Part shown: positions 9,050-18,446 of the stretch, in pieces
Layout of the letters: the number at the start of each line of letters is the position of its first letter
Position numbering within the stretch: position 1 is the stretch's first letter
Source: JAFDVL01 sp043775925
GTDB taxonomy: Bacteria > Acidobacteriota > Blastocatellia > RBC074
Assembly (NCBI GenBank): GCA_043775925.1
Contig: JAYVRW010000226.1
Span: 1 to 64,000, forward strand
Direction of reading: 5' to 3'
DNA: 64,000 nt
Position numbers and translations under genes: made by a program
The notes under the pieces: generated by a model
Databases searched by the model: none
The model's input: the letters and a program-made list of their open reading frames with translations, nothing else
Told to the model about the DNA's origin: nothing

Positions 9050-11683
9050 ATGACGAATTCACTCCTTTGCGAAAACCCAAAACGCCGCCGCCAGATTCGG
9101 CAACAAAAGAGTATCGGCATTGATTATGTCGAGGTAGAATTATCCGACAAGCAGGGAAATGCACGACCGCAGGCCGTTCTGCGCGTTTATTTTTTCGGAG
9201 ATGTTCCGTCTCTCCAAGCCAAAAATATTCTGCTGACAGGCGGGCGCAGAATTCTCGGTAAAGAACTTCAAATTTTGCCGCCGCCACCTAAGCCTAAAGA
9301 AAAAAAAGAGGAAGTTGACAAGAAAGAGCCTGCTCAAAAGAAAAAAGAATTTTTTGAAATTTCTATTGCTGGCGTAGGCGATTTCTCAACGTACACGCTT
9401 CACTTAGTCGAAGACAACAAGGCAGCAAATATTATACCGCTCGCCAGCCTGGATCAGCGTTACGCGCAAGCCGATTTTACCTTCAAGGTGGATTGCCCCA
9501 GCGACCTTGATTGTGCCGTCCCAGATAATTGTCCGCCTCCACAATTCCCTGAACCTGTCAGCAATTACTTAGCGAAAGATTATGCTAGTTTTCGCCAATT
9601 AATGCTGGATCGGCTGGCGTTGATTATCCCTGATTGGCAGGAACGGCACGTCCCTGACATCGGCATTACGCTGGTCGAATTATTAGCCTACGCGGGTGAT
9701 TATCTCAGCTATTATCAGGATGCGGTGGCAACTGAAGCGTACCTTGAAACAGCACGAGAGCGGATCTCCGTGCGGCGACATGTACGGTTGGTTGATTACC
9801 CGATGCACGAGGGTTGCAATGCGCGTGCTTTGGTCTGTGTCGCTACCGAAGCCAATGAACTCAAGCTTTCCCGGGCGGATTGTTATTTTGTGACCGGACA
9901 TAATGAGGCTTTGGCCAGCCTTCATCTGTCAGGCTCCGAGCGTGTCTTAACGCAACAGGAAATGACAGACGTGCCACGCGGCGTGTCTGAAATTTTCGAG
10001 CCGATGCTGGATGAAGTCAAAATTTATCAGGCGCATAACAAAATCAATTTTTATGCGTGGGGCGATGCGGAATGCTGTTTACTAAGCGGCGCAACTTCTG
10101 CGACGTTAGTGGATGAATGGGTTGCCGACAAAAAAGTCGATTACTCGCACGATCCCCAACAGCAAGCGGAGGACTGTGAACCGGCAGAACATCCACACAA
10201 ACAAGAACGAAAATTATACAACTTACACATCGGTGACATCCTCATTTTTGAAGAAGTGAAAGGCGCCAAGACAGGCTTGCCAGCGGACGCTGATCCCCGT
10301 CGCCGACACGCCGTGCGCTTGACTCAAGTGACGCCAGCCATTGATTTTTTATACGAACAACCTGTGGTGGAAATTGAATGGGAACGTGCCGATGCGCTGC
10401 CGTTTACGCTCTGTCTTTCTGCGCTCGATCCGCACTGCAAATTGATCAAACATATCAGCGTCGCACACGGCAATGTCATGCTCGTAGATCACGGGAAAAC
10501 TGTGACAGAAAAACTGGACGACGAAGTGCCGCTTCTGCCAGATTCAATTTGTTGTGAAGACGAAAATGAGCCTGCCGAAATCGTGACGCGAGCCGGGAAA
10601 TTCTCAGCGAAACTAAAAAAACCGAGGCTCACCTTTCGTCAATCGTTTGCACCCGATGAACTTTTACACACTCCCGTGGCCAACTTATTTGCGCAAGCTG
10701 TGCGTGGAGCGTTGCCGCAAATTTCGCTGACGGATGCGCTGAAAAATGAATGGCTCCCGCGCCGCGATCTGTTGGAAAGCGGCGCTCGTGACATGCATTT
10801 CGTGACCGAAATAGACAATGAAAGCCTCGTGCATTTACGTTTTGGCGATGGCGAATCAGGACGCCAGCCAGAAGCAAAATCTACCTTCACGGCGAGGTAT
10901 CGGGTAGGTAACGGCAGCATCGGAAATGTTGGCGCTGAAGCAATTTCCCATCTTGTTTTTCGAGCCAACAAAATCAGTGGAGCAAATTTACAACCGCGCA
11001 ATCCATTACCGGCGCAAGGCGGCAGTGATCCTGAAACCTTAGCCGAAGTAAAATTGCTGGCGCCGCACACCTTTCGCAAAGATTTACAACGGGCAATCAC
11101 CGCAGATGATTATGCGCGTCTGGCTGAACGCAGTGCCAGCATTCAACGCGCCGCCGCACGGTTGCGCTGGACGGGCAGTTGGTACGAAGCGCAAGTGACT
11201 GTTGACCCGCTTGGCACGGAAGATGATGACGAAAATTTGCGTAGTACAGTTTCGGGTTCGCTGCATCGGTATCGGCGGATGGGGCACGATTTGTCTGTGC
11301 GGCGCGTCCAATATGTGCCGCTGGAAATCGAAATCGAAGTCTGCGTTCAGCCGCATTATTTACGCGCTCACCTCGAAGCCGAATTGCTTGATCTCTTCAG
11401 TACCCGTGTACTGGACAATAAACGACGCGGCTTTTTCCATCCTGACAATTTGAGCTTTGGCGATGACATTGCGCTTAGTCGTTTAGTCGCGCTCGCGCAA
11501 TCCGTCGAAGGCGTACAGCACGTCACGATCAATAAATTCCAACGATTATTTGAACTACAGAATGGAGAAATTGCGAACGGTGTGCTGGCGCTGAATCCAT
11601 TTGAAATTGCGCAATGTGACAACGATCCAAATTTTCCTGAACACGGCAAATTGAAATTGATTATGAAAGGAGGGCGCTCATGA
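9050..11683 (+). CDS. Baseplate J-like assembly protein 1
   Basis: 877 residues. After about 125 extra N-terminal residues, which include a Lys/Glu-rich linker near residue 85, the family core begins: NYLAKDYASFRQLMLDRLA, then GITLVELLAYAGDYLSYYQD and RRHVRLVDYPMHEGCNARA. The C-terminal half carries the RFGDGESGRQP and GN-GNVGAEAISH motifs of TIGR02243-type baseplate proteins. It is a wedge component corresponding to Afp11/gp6. Its stop overlaps the next start, which has an AAAGGAGG ribosome binding site. Confidence 0.9.
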   Translation: MTNSLLCENPKRRRQIRQQKSIGIDYVEVELSDKQGNARPQAVLRVYFFGDVPSLQAKNILLTGGRRILGKELQILPPPPKPKEKKEEVDKKEPAQKKKEFFEISIAGVGDFSTYTLHLVEDNKAANIIPLASLDQRYAQADFTFKVDCPSDLDCAVPDNCPPPQFPEPVSNYLAKDYASFRQLMLDRLALIIPDWQERHVPDIGITLVELLAYAGDYLSYYQDAVATEAYLETARERISVRRHVRLVDYPMHEGCNARALVCVATEANELKLSRADCYFVTGHNEALASLHLSGSERVLTQQEMTDVPRGVSEIFEPMLDEVKIYQAHNKINFYAWGDAECCLLSGATSATLVDEWVADKKVDYSHDPQQQAEDCEPAEHPHKQERKLYNLHIGDILIFEEVKGAKTGLPADADPRRRHAVRLTQVTPAIDFLYEQPVVEIEWERADALPFTLCLSALDPHCKLIKHISVAHGNVMLVDHGKTVTEKLDDEVPLLPDSICCEDENEPAEIVTRAGKFSAKLKKPRLTFRQSFAPDELLHTPVANLFAQAVRGALPQISLTDALKNEWLPRRDLLESGARDMHFVTEIDNESLVHLRFGDGESGRQPEAKSTFTARYRVGNGSIGNVGAEAISHLVFRANKISGANLQPRNPLPAQGGSDPETLAEVKLLAPHTFRKDLQRAITADDYARLAERSASIQRAAARLRWTGSWYEAQVTVDPLGTEDDDENLRSTVSGSLHRYRRMGHDLSVRRVQYVPLEIEIEVCVQPHYLRAHLEAELLDLFSTRVLDNKRRGFFHPDNLSFGDDIALSRLVALAQSVEGVQHVTINKFQRLFELQNGEIANGVLALNPFEIAQCDNDPNFPEHGKLKLIMKGGRS

Positions 11684-14442
11684 GCCATTCAGAATGTGCA
11701 GGCTGTCATTCATCTTTACCTTGTAATTGTTGTGTTGGCGCAGAAATTCTGACGCCACAACCCATCGTCAATCGCCCTGGCTTAAGTGCGCTCAAATATC
11801 GGGCGGGGACGCACGGTTCTTTTCTGGCGACGATGCAGGCGCGGTTGGCGAGCAGTGATTTTCCGATGTTACGCGGACTCACCACCCGCGCCGCGAATGA
11901 TCCGGCGATGGCGATGCTGGATGCGTGGGCGACAGTCGCGGACGTGCTGACGTTTTATCAGGAGCGGATCGCTAACGAAGGCTATTTGCGCACTGCGACA
12001 GAACGGCGTTCAGTGTTGGAATTGGCGCATTTGGTTGGCTACGCCTTGCGCCCCGGCGTCGCATCAAGTGTTTACCTGGCCTACACGGTTGACGATAACC
12101 AAACGGAACCCGTAGCCATTCCCGCCGGCGCACGTGCGCAAAGCATCCCTGCGCCCGGCGAATTACCACAATCCTTCGAGACCGGCGAAAAATTCGTGGC
12201 TCGTCGGGAGTGGAATAATTTGCAGCCGCGTATGACGCAGCCGCAGGTGATTACGTTTGATAATGTTAATACGCTCGAACGAATTTATTTTGAAGGGATT
12301 AGTACGAACCTCAAGCCGAATGATTTACTACTATTCGTTTTCAAGGATGAGAAGGTAAAACGAAATGTTCATGAAGTGAAAGTTTTATTTACCGAAAATA
12401 AAACAGAAGTATGGTTGCAAAGCGCCGCGAACCATAACCAGAAGAAGTCGCGTACTTCTATTGGTAAAATTATAAATTCACTTCAACATACGCTTATATT
12501 GCAGCCAAGAAATAAATACTTTCTTGCCCGTGATGAAAAAAAACTCTTTGCCAAAAGAGGCGACGTGAAATCACAATTAATTACCAATATCTTCTCTCAA
12601 TTGGATTCGCAAACGTACTATCGGGCGCTGGCGAATGCGGCATTGAACCCAAAAGAAGGAGAACTGCAATCCGTTCATGTCTTTCGCCAGTCAGCGGCGC
12701 TATTTGGCTACAACGCGCCTCTTGAAGTGAGCTTTGACAATGGGAAGAGTGTTAAGATGCCGGAATGGACACTGGCAGATGATGAAGCAGTTGGCAATCT
12801 GTTTCTTGAAAGCCCAAACGAAAATATCTTGAAAGATAGCTACGTGGCTATTGTAGATGAGGTCTTTAAGGTTTCGTCTGCCATGACAAAACCGCGAAGC
12901 GCTTATAATGTAATTGCAAAAACTACAGAGATAACACTGCTGAATGATACATGGCGGAAGGTTCCTGATCCTAAGCCTGATATTTCACTAATTCGTCAAA
13001 CCATAGTTCATCTTCAAAGTGAAGAATTGAAACTTGCCGAAGAACCAATCATTGAAGATATTTCAAGCAGCACGATTAAATTAGGCGCGCTTTACAACGG
13101 CTTACAAGCTGGGCATTGGGTAATTGTTAATGGAGAGCGAACAGACATCTTAGGTGTGAAAGGCATAAAGGCGAGTGAATTAGTTATGATTGCCTCCGCC
13201 AGGCAGGAATTCAATAAAAAATTGCCTGGCGATAAAGTACTAACGACAATCCTACTGGCAGAAAAACTTACTTACACCTACAAACGCGACACCGTCACCA
13301 TTTATGGCAACATCGTCAAAGCCACGCACGGCGAGACGCGCATTGAAGTTTTGGGCAGTGGTGATGGCAGCAAGGTGTTTCAGAAATTTGATCTGCGGCA
13401 GGCTCCGTTGACGTATTTGCCTGCGCCTACTACCGCCGGAGCCGCCAGCACGCTGACGTTGTTCGTCAATGAAGTCAAATGGCACGAAGCCGATGCGCTG
13501 GCAGGTTTGTCTAATACAGCGCACAATTTTATCACGCAAACCGATGACGAAGGCAAAACATCGGCCATTTTCGGCGATGGTAAACAGGGGGCGCGATTGT
13601 CTTCAGGGCGCGAAAACATTAAGGCTGTCTATCGCTCCGGTATCGGCAAAGCGGGCAATGTCAAAGCCGAGCAAATCAGTTTGCTCTCCACTAGACCGCT
13701 GGGCGTCAAAGGTGTCATCAATCCGTTGCGCGCTTCGGGTGGCGCAGACAAAGAATCGCGAGATCTGGCGCGGCGCAATGCACCATTGGCTGTCCTGCCG
13801 TTGGATCGTTTGGTCTCCGTCAAAGACTACGAAGATTTTACGCGCCTGTATGCAGGAATTGGCAAAGCCAGCGCCCAAAAGCTTTCTGATGGGCAACGGC
13901 AATTGGTACACGTGAGTATCGCGGGGGTAGACGATGTTCCGATTGACGCCAGTTCTGATCTGTATCGCAATTTGCAAAAAGCCTTGCACGAATCGGGCGA
14001 TCCACATTTGCAAATTCAACTGGAAGTTCGTGAGTTGATGTTGTTAGTAATTGCCGCCAACATCACGATTCACCCTGATTATCAATGGGAAATTGTCGCG
14101 CAGAAGATACGTGCAGTGATGCTGGATACCTTCAGTTTTGCGCGGCGTGAACTGGGTCAAAGCGTATACCTTAGTGAGGTGATTAGCACCATGCAAAATA
14201 TCGCAGGCGTAGAGTCTGTAGACGTAGATTTATTGCAAGGTATTTCGGAAGAGGATGTCAAAGACGCGGCTAAACTGAAAACAAAATTAAGCGAAATTAC
14301 GGCGACGACAACCCCCTTGCAACAAATCCCTGTGCGGTTGGCGGCGTTAGATCAATCCGCCATCAAGCCCGCGCAAATTGCCTTTCTCAGTCCGCAAATT
14401 CCTGACACGCTCATTCTTAACTTACGGAGTTCGCAGCCATGA
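11680..14442 (+). CDS. Baseplate J-like assembly protein 2
   Basis: 920 residues. It opens with a Cys-rich head (five Cys in residues 6-18), then the family marker NRPGLSALKYRAGTHGSFLA and the block MLDAWATVADVLTFYQERIA. The C-terminal half has FGDGKQGARLSSG and GKAGNVKAEQISLL. It is a paralogue of the preceding protein, fitting the usual pair of large wedge proteins (Afp11/12). The central part, about bases 12300-13250, looks more AT-rich and less conserved than the ends. It overlaps its neighbours on both sides by 4 bases. Confidence 0.9.
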   Translation: MSHSECAGCHSSLPCNCCVGAEILTPQPIVNRPGLSALKYRAGTHGSFLATMQARLASSDFPMLRGLTTRAANDPAMAMLDAWATVADVLTFYQERIANEGYLRTATERRSVLELAHLVGYALRPGVASSVYLAYTVDDNQTEPVAIPAGARAQSIPAPGELPQSFETGEKFVARREWNNLQPRMTQPQVITFDNVNTLERIYFEGISTNLKPNDLLLFVFKDEKVKRNVHEVKVLFTENKTEVWLQSAANHNQKKSRTSIGKIINSLQHTLILQPRNKYFLARDEKKLFAKRGDVKSQLITNIFSQLDSQTYYRALANAALNPKEGELQSVHVFRQSAALFGYNAPLEVSFDNGKSVKMPEWTLADDEAVGNLFLESPNENILKDSYVAIVDEVFKVSSAMTKPRSAYNVIAKTTEITLLNDTWRKVPDPKPDISLIRQTIVHLQSEELKLAEEPIIEDISSSTIKLGALYNGLQAGHWVIVNGERTDILGVKGIKASELVMIASARQEFNKKLPGDKVLTTILLAEKLTYTYKRDTVTIYGNIVKATHGETRIEVLGSGDGSKVFQKFDLRQAPLTYLPAPTTAGAASTLTLFVNEVKWHEADALAGLSNTAHNFITQTDDEGKTSAIFGDGKQGARLSSGRENIKAVYRSGIGKAGNVKAEQISLLSTRPLGVKGVINPLRASGGADKESRDLARRNAPLAVLPLDRLVSVKDYEDFTRLYAGIGKASAQKLSDGQRQLVHVSIAGVDDVPIDASSDLYRNLQKALHESGDPHLQIQLEVRELMLLVIAANITIHPDYQWEIVAQKIRAVMLDTFSFARRELGQSVYLSEVISTMQNIAGVESVDVDLLQGISEEDVKDAAKLKTKLSEITATTTPLQQIPVRLAALDQSAIKPAQIAFLSPQIPDTLILNLRSSQP

Positions 14443-16715
14443 ACAATGACCGTTTATACAATTTGTTGCCGGAGATTCATCGCCAGCGCGACGCTGTAGG
14501 AGGTTATCCACTGCAAGCGTTATTGCGCATCATCAGCGAACAGGTCAACGTGGTCGAAGCCGACATCGCGCAGCTCTACGACAACTGGTTTATTGAAACT
14601 GCGCAGGATTGGGCGGTGCCATACCTGGGTGATTTGATCGGTCATGAACTGGTTCACGAGGCGGGCAGCCCGGGTGATGTGGCTACGGCGGAAGGCCAAC
14701 AGCGCAATAAAATTTTGATGCCGCGCCGCGAAATTGCGAACACGATTCGCGCGCGCCGTCGCAAAGGCACATTGGCTTTACTTGAAGAACTCGCGTGCGA
14801 CATCGCCGGATGGCCGGGGCGCGCCGTAGAATTTTATCAGTTGTTAGCCTGGACACAGCACCTCAATCATTTGCGATTGGCACGTGGGCGGACGGTAGAT
14901 TTACGCAATGGCGACGCCTTAGATCGCATTGATGGTCGCTGGGGTGAAGTCACAGAAACGACCTTGCCCGATGCGCTCAGTGATCTGGTGTATGCGATCA
15001 AACAAGGAGCTTTTGATGAATTGGCACATACGGTTGATGTGCGCCGCATCAATTCGCGCCTTGAAAAGGGCAATTTCAATATCTCCAGCGTTGGGCTTTT
15101 TCTCTGTCGCTTGCCAACCTATTCGGTGACAAAAACTTCAGCGTATTGTCTGGATAACCGACCGCATTGTTACAGGTTCAGTATCCTGGGCAACGACGAG
15201 CCGCTTTACAATTTGCCACAGCCGGAAACTGATCCGACGCACATTGCCGAAGAGATAAATTTGCCCACGCCAATTCGTCGCCGTGCGTTTGCTGAAAAAA
15301 ATGAAGCCAATCAATTCCAGGCTTCCAGCCAATTTTATGGCGCGGGGAAAAGCCTCGTGATTTACGCGCAGGATTGGCCGAAGAAAGGCGAAGGCATGCC
15401 AGTTGCAGCCGCTCAGATTATTCCGGCGGATTTAAGTAACTGGCATTATCGCGTACCCGAAAAAAATTACATTGCGGTTGATCCTGAGCTTGGACGGTTC
15501 ATTTTTCCGGTGCGGCAATTGCCAAAAAAAGAAGTGCGCGTCTCCTATCGTTATGCGTTCAGCGCAGACATCGGCGGCGGCGAATACGACCGACCGATTT
15601 TGCATCGCCCTGCGTTGCCAACGAAGGAAAACGATGCGTCAAAGACGGAGCTATATCGAGTCGGTAAAAACGCCAAATATCCATACCATTCAATTACTAA
15701 AGCCCTGGAACAATGGGCTAAAGATAAACCGCAGGACGCCATCATCGAAATTGCTGACAGCCGTGATTACACCGAACAATTGGAAATCAATCTTGGTACG
15801 AAACAGCGTCTGCAATTACGTGCGGCGAATCGTTGTCGCCCGGTGTTGCGCATTTTGAACGTGCGGACATCGTTGCAAGATGCGCTGATTGTGACGGGCA
15901 AAGATGGTAGTCATTTCACCCTTGATGGATTGATGATTGCCGGGCGCGGCATCCAAATCAGCGCGGGTGAATATACAGAACATACAAACGAAGGACTCGC
16001 CGTCGTCACGATCCGCCATTCGACGTTAGTGCCGGGCTGGGATTTGGAACCCGATTGCCAGCCGGCTCATCCTGAAGAAGCCAGTGTAACGATTAGCAAT
16101 ACGACAGCGCGGGTCAACATCGAACACAGTATTCTCGGCTCAATTTTTATCAGCGAGGATGCTGACAAAGCCGAACCGGTTCAGCTTTGTATTACGGACA
16201 GCATTATTGATTCGACCAGTCCAAAGGAAGATGCTATCCGAACGCCGGAAGGCTGCGTCGCGCATGCAGTTCTGACCATTAAACGCAGCACCGTCATGGG
16301 CGATATTTGCGTCCACGCCATTCATCTGGCTGAAAATTGTATCTTTAACGGCAAGGTCAATGTCGCGCATCGCCAAATTGGTTGTGTCCGTTTTTGTTAT
16401 GTGCCGTCCGATTCGCGTACGCCGCGCCGCTTCAATTGTCAGCCGGATTTGGTAGTTAAAAATGCGCTGAAAGCAGACAAGGAGCGCGAGGCAATGCGCA
16501 TCCAACCGAGGTTTAATAGCACGCGCTACGGCAGACCGGATTATTGCCAGCTTGCGTTGACCTGCGCCGCCGAAATCACGCGCGGTGCTGACGACGAATC
16601 CGAAATGGGAGCTTTTCACGATTTATTTCAGCCGCAAAGAACCGCCAATCTACGCGCCCGCCTGGACGAATTCACGCCCGCCGGCATGGAAGCAGGCATC
16701 ATCTTTGTCAACTAA
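14439..16715 (+). CDS. Tail protein I-like / beta-helix baseplate protein
   Basis: 758 residues. The N-terminal roughly 200 residues (LYNLLPEIHRQRDA; NVVEADIAQLYDNWFIETA; VPYLGDLIGHELV; NTIRARRRKGTLALLEELA) match the phage tail-protein-I region that connects wedge to fibre. The C-terminal half (roughly 400-690) is a succession of short beta turns such as FTLDGLMIAGRGIQIS and VNIEHSILGSIFISED, read as a right-handed beta-helix. Large fused proteins of this type are known from bacterial eCIS loci. It is translationally coupled to the baseplate-J gene. Confidence 0.8.
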   Translation: MNNDRLYNLLPEIHRQRDAVGGYPLQALLRIISEQVNVVEADIAQLYDNWFIETAQDWAVPYLGDLIGHELVHEAGSPGDVATAEGQQRNKILMPRREIANTIRARRRKGTLALLEELACDIAGWPGRAVEFYQLLAWTQHLNHLRLARGRTVDLRNGDALDRIDGRWGEVTETTLPDALSDLVYAIKQGAFDELAHTVDVRRINSRLEKGNFNISSVGLFLCRLPTYSVTKTSAYCLDNRPHCYRFSILGNDEPLYNLPQPETDPTHIAEEINLPTPIRRRAFAEKNEANQFQASSQFYGAGKSLVIYAQDWPKKGEGMPVAAAQIIPADLSNWHYRVPEKNYIAVDPELGRFIFPVRQLPKKEVRVSYRYAFSADIGGGEYDRPILHRPALPTKENDASKTELYRVGKNAKYPYHSITKALEQWAKDKPQDAIIEIADSRDYTEQLEINLGTKQRLQLRAANRCRPVLRILNVRTSLQDALIVTGKDGSHFTLDGLMIAGRGIQISAGEYTEHTNEGLAVVTIRHSTLVPGWDLEPDCQPAHPEEASVTISNTTARVNIEHSILGSIFISEDADKAEPVQLCITDSIIDSTSPKEDAIRTPEGCVAHAVLTIKRSTVMGDICVHAIHLAENCIFNGKVNVAHRQIGCVRFCYVPSDSRTPRRFNCQPDLVVKNALKADKEREAMRIQPRFNSTRYGRPDYCQLALTCAAEITRGADDESEMGAFHDLFQPQRTANLRARLDEFTPAGMEAGIIFVN

Positions 16716-16730
16716 CCGGAAAGGAATTTT

Positions 16731-18086
16731 ATGCAAGGCGATTTTACCCGCAACACCTTTGATCCACTCAAACATTTCACCCGTGTCCTGATGCAGCAGG
16801 GGCGTGTGCAACTGGACGCCGATTGGAATGAACAGACGGCAATCTTACTAAATTATTTACAAGCACTGGCAAAGGATTTGATTGGCGCACATGGTGGTGA
16901 GGCCGGAGCCTTTTTGCTTGGCGCACCAACTGACGAAAATGGCAAATTTAAAATTCCGGTTGGGGCGGGGCATTATTATGTGGATGGTTTACTTTGTGAA
17001 AATGACTTGGGGAAATCTATTACTGTAGAAAAAGGGAAAAGTGCGCTGGTTTATCTGGATGTGTGGGAACGCCACGTCACCTACGTCGAAACCGCGCCTG
17101 TACCCTTCGACCAGACAATTCCCAACATTCGTGAAGTCGCGCTGGGCGGCCCTGATACTGCTACGCGGGCGCAATTGGTGTGGCAGCTTAAACTAAAAAA
17201 TCTTGATGAATCAGGCCTCAAGTCCTTTAATGACCTCTTAAAAACATTTAAGAGCGCAAAGGACGATGATTCAAGAAGATCGTCAAGAAGTGCCATTGAA
17301 GAATTCTTTAAAACAAGAAACCCGAAAAGTGAAGCGCAGCTCGCAGCTCGTGTCGAACCAACAACATCAACAGAGCCTTGTAATATCACGCCTGATGCGC
17401 GGTATCGCGGCGCAGAAAATCAACTCTATCGCGTCGAAATGCATAAGGAAGGTCACGCAGGAACCGCTACGTTTAAATGGTCGCGCGCGAATGGTTCGGC
17501 GATCTTTCCGATTCTTTCCAGCACAGCTACCAGCGTCACACTTGCGCATCTTGGGCGTGACGACAGATACGGGATCAGCCATGACGATTGGGTTGAATAT
17601 GTAGATGACGATATTTCGTTGTTACAAACAGCGAATCTTTTGTGGCAAGTAGACTCCATTGATTCTGCGGCAATGTCTGTAAAATTAACAGGAACAGGCA
17701 GCCTCAAAGTGAATGCTGATAAACATCCATACTTACGACGGTGGGATCAGGCGGAAAGCCTGGTAGAAGAAGCCATTTTGCCGACAGCAACTGATCCTAA
17801 GGGAAATGAAAAATGGCAAACTTTGGAAAATGGCGTACAAATTCAGTTTCAGCCAGCCGCTGCCGGTCTGCAAAATTTCTATCGCACTGGCGATTATTGG
17901 TTGATTCCTGCCCGCACCATGACTGGCAATATTGAATGGCCGAAAGAAAATGGGCAGCCCGTGGCCTTACTGTCGCAAGGGATTAAGCATCATTATGCGC
18001 TATTGGCGGCGTTCGGGACAGATGGCACAGTTGCCACCGATCTCCGCATGATAATTGCGCCGATAGCGCAACCGGCGAAGCCGTGA
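16731..18086 (+). CDS. DUF6519-domain eCIS protein
   Basis: 451 residues with an AAAGGA site. The N-terminus (MQGDFTRNTFDPLKHFTRVL, then MQQGRVQLDADWNEQ) is the hallmark of DUF6519 proteins, which recur at the end of contractile injection operons; their role is probably structural or in fibre attachment. A Lys/Ser-rich insert lies near residues 160-205. The C-terminal part carries TATFKWSRANGSAIFPI. It is the last gene of the operon, and its end faces a convergent small gene. Confidence 0.85.
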   Translation: MQGDFTRNTFDPLKHFTRVLMQQGRVQLDADWNEQTAILLNYLQALAKDLIGAHGGEAGAFLLGAPTDENGKFKIPVGAGHYYVDGLLCENDLGKSITVEKGKSALVYLDVWERHVTYVETAPVPFDQTIPNIREVALGGPDTATRAQLVWQLKLKNLDESGLKSFNDLLKTFKSAKDDDSRRSSRSAIEEFFKTRNPKSEAQLAARVEPTTSTEPCNITPDARYRGAENQLYRVEMHKEGHAGTATFKWSRANGSAIFPILSSTATSVTLAHLGRDDRYGISHDDWVEYVDDDISLLQTANLLWQVDSIDSAAMSVKLTGTGSLKVNADKHPYLRRWDQAESLVEEAILPTATDPKGNEKWQTLENGVQIQFQPAAAGLQNFYRTGDYWLIPARTMTGNIEWPKENGQPVALLSQGIKHHYALLAAFGTDGTVATDLRMIIAPIAQPAKP

Positions 18087-18117
18087 GTATCGAGAAGTAT
18101 TGGAAGCGCTTCGCAAT

Positions 18118-18291
18118 TTACCGATACAGCATAAAACCTAACCGCTCTACTTTTGAGTAGAGCAACTCAAGATCAAAGGAGCCATCTATGCGATGTGTCA
18201 GCTCTCCCGCCGTCGTTCGCCCTTTCAGCCGTTCATCCACTAGCACAGGATCAAATTTCGTCAGCTCCATCAGTTCGTTTTTGCTTTTCAT
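18118..18291 (-). CDS. Possible 57-residue small protein
   Basis: On the reverse strand an ATG at 18291 follows an AAAGGA site about ten bases upstream and opens a 57-codon frame ending in TAA. The product (MKSKNELMEL... ending ERLGFMLYR) is charged and looks soluble. It contains an 8-base-pair stem, GCTCTACT/AGTAGAGC at 18144-18163, without a T-tract. It is convergent to the DUF6519 gene. No family is recognised; codon choice and the ribosome binding site are the support. Confidence 0.45.
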   Translation of the reverse strand: MKSKNELMELTKFDPVLVDERLKGRTTAGELTHRIDGSFDLELLYSKVERLGFMLYR

Positions 18292-18349
18292 CTGTGAGTC
18301 TTTTCCTTTCGGTCAGTTTCTCACTTACACATAATTCCCCATACTCTCC

Positions 18350-18410
18350 GCGCGTAGTAGCAAACTCATTTGCTCCCAGAACTAAGCGGATGAATTCGCT
18401 ACTACGTGTG
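18350..18410. repeat. Intergenic inverted repeat
   Basis: Imperfect arms of about 25 bases, CGCGTAGTAGCAAACTCATT at 18351-18370 and its near-complement at 18386-18410, can fold into a hairpin. The CGTAGTA core also occurs in the larger palindrome at 60383-60458, suggesting a related repeat family. It lies between the convergent ends of the eCIS operon region and the PKD pseudogene. Confidence 0.55.
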
Positions 18411-18446
18411 CCTTAATTCGATGCCATTGTTCCTTAAGGCGCTATG

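Noticed and set aside
18153..18416. 87-codon forward frame after the eCIS operon
   Set aside because: Poor start, crosses an inverted repeat, low-complexity Ser/Phe product; the reverse-strand 57-codon gene explains the region better.
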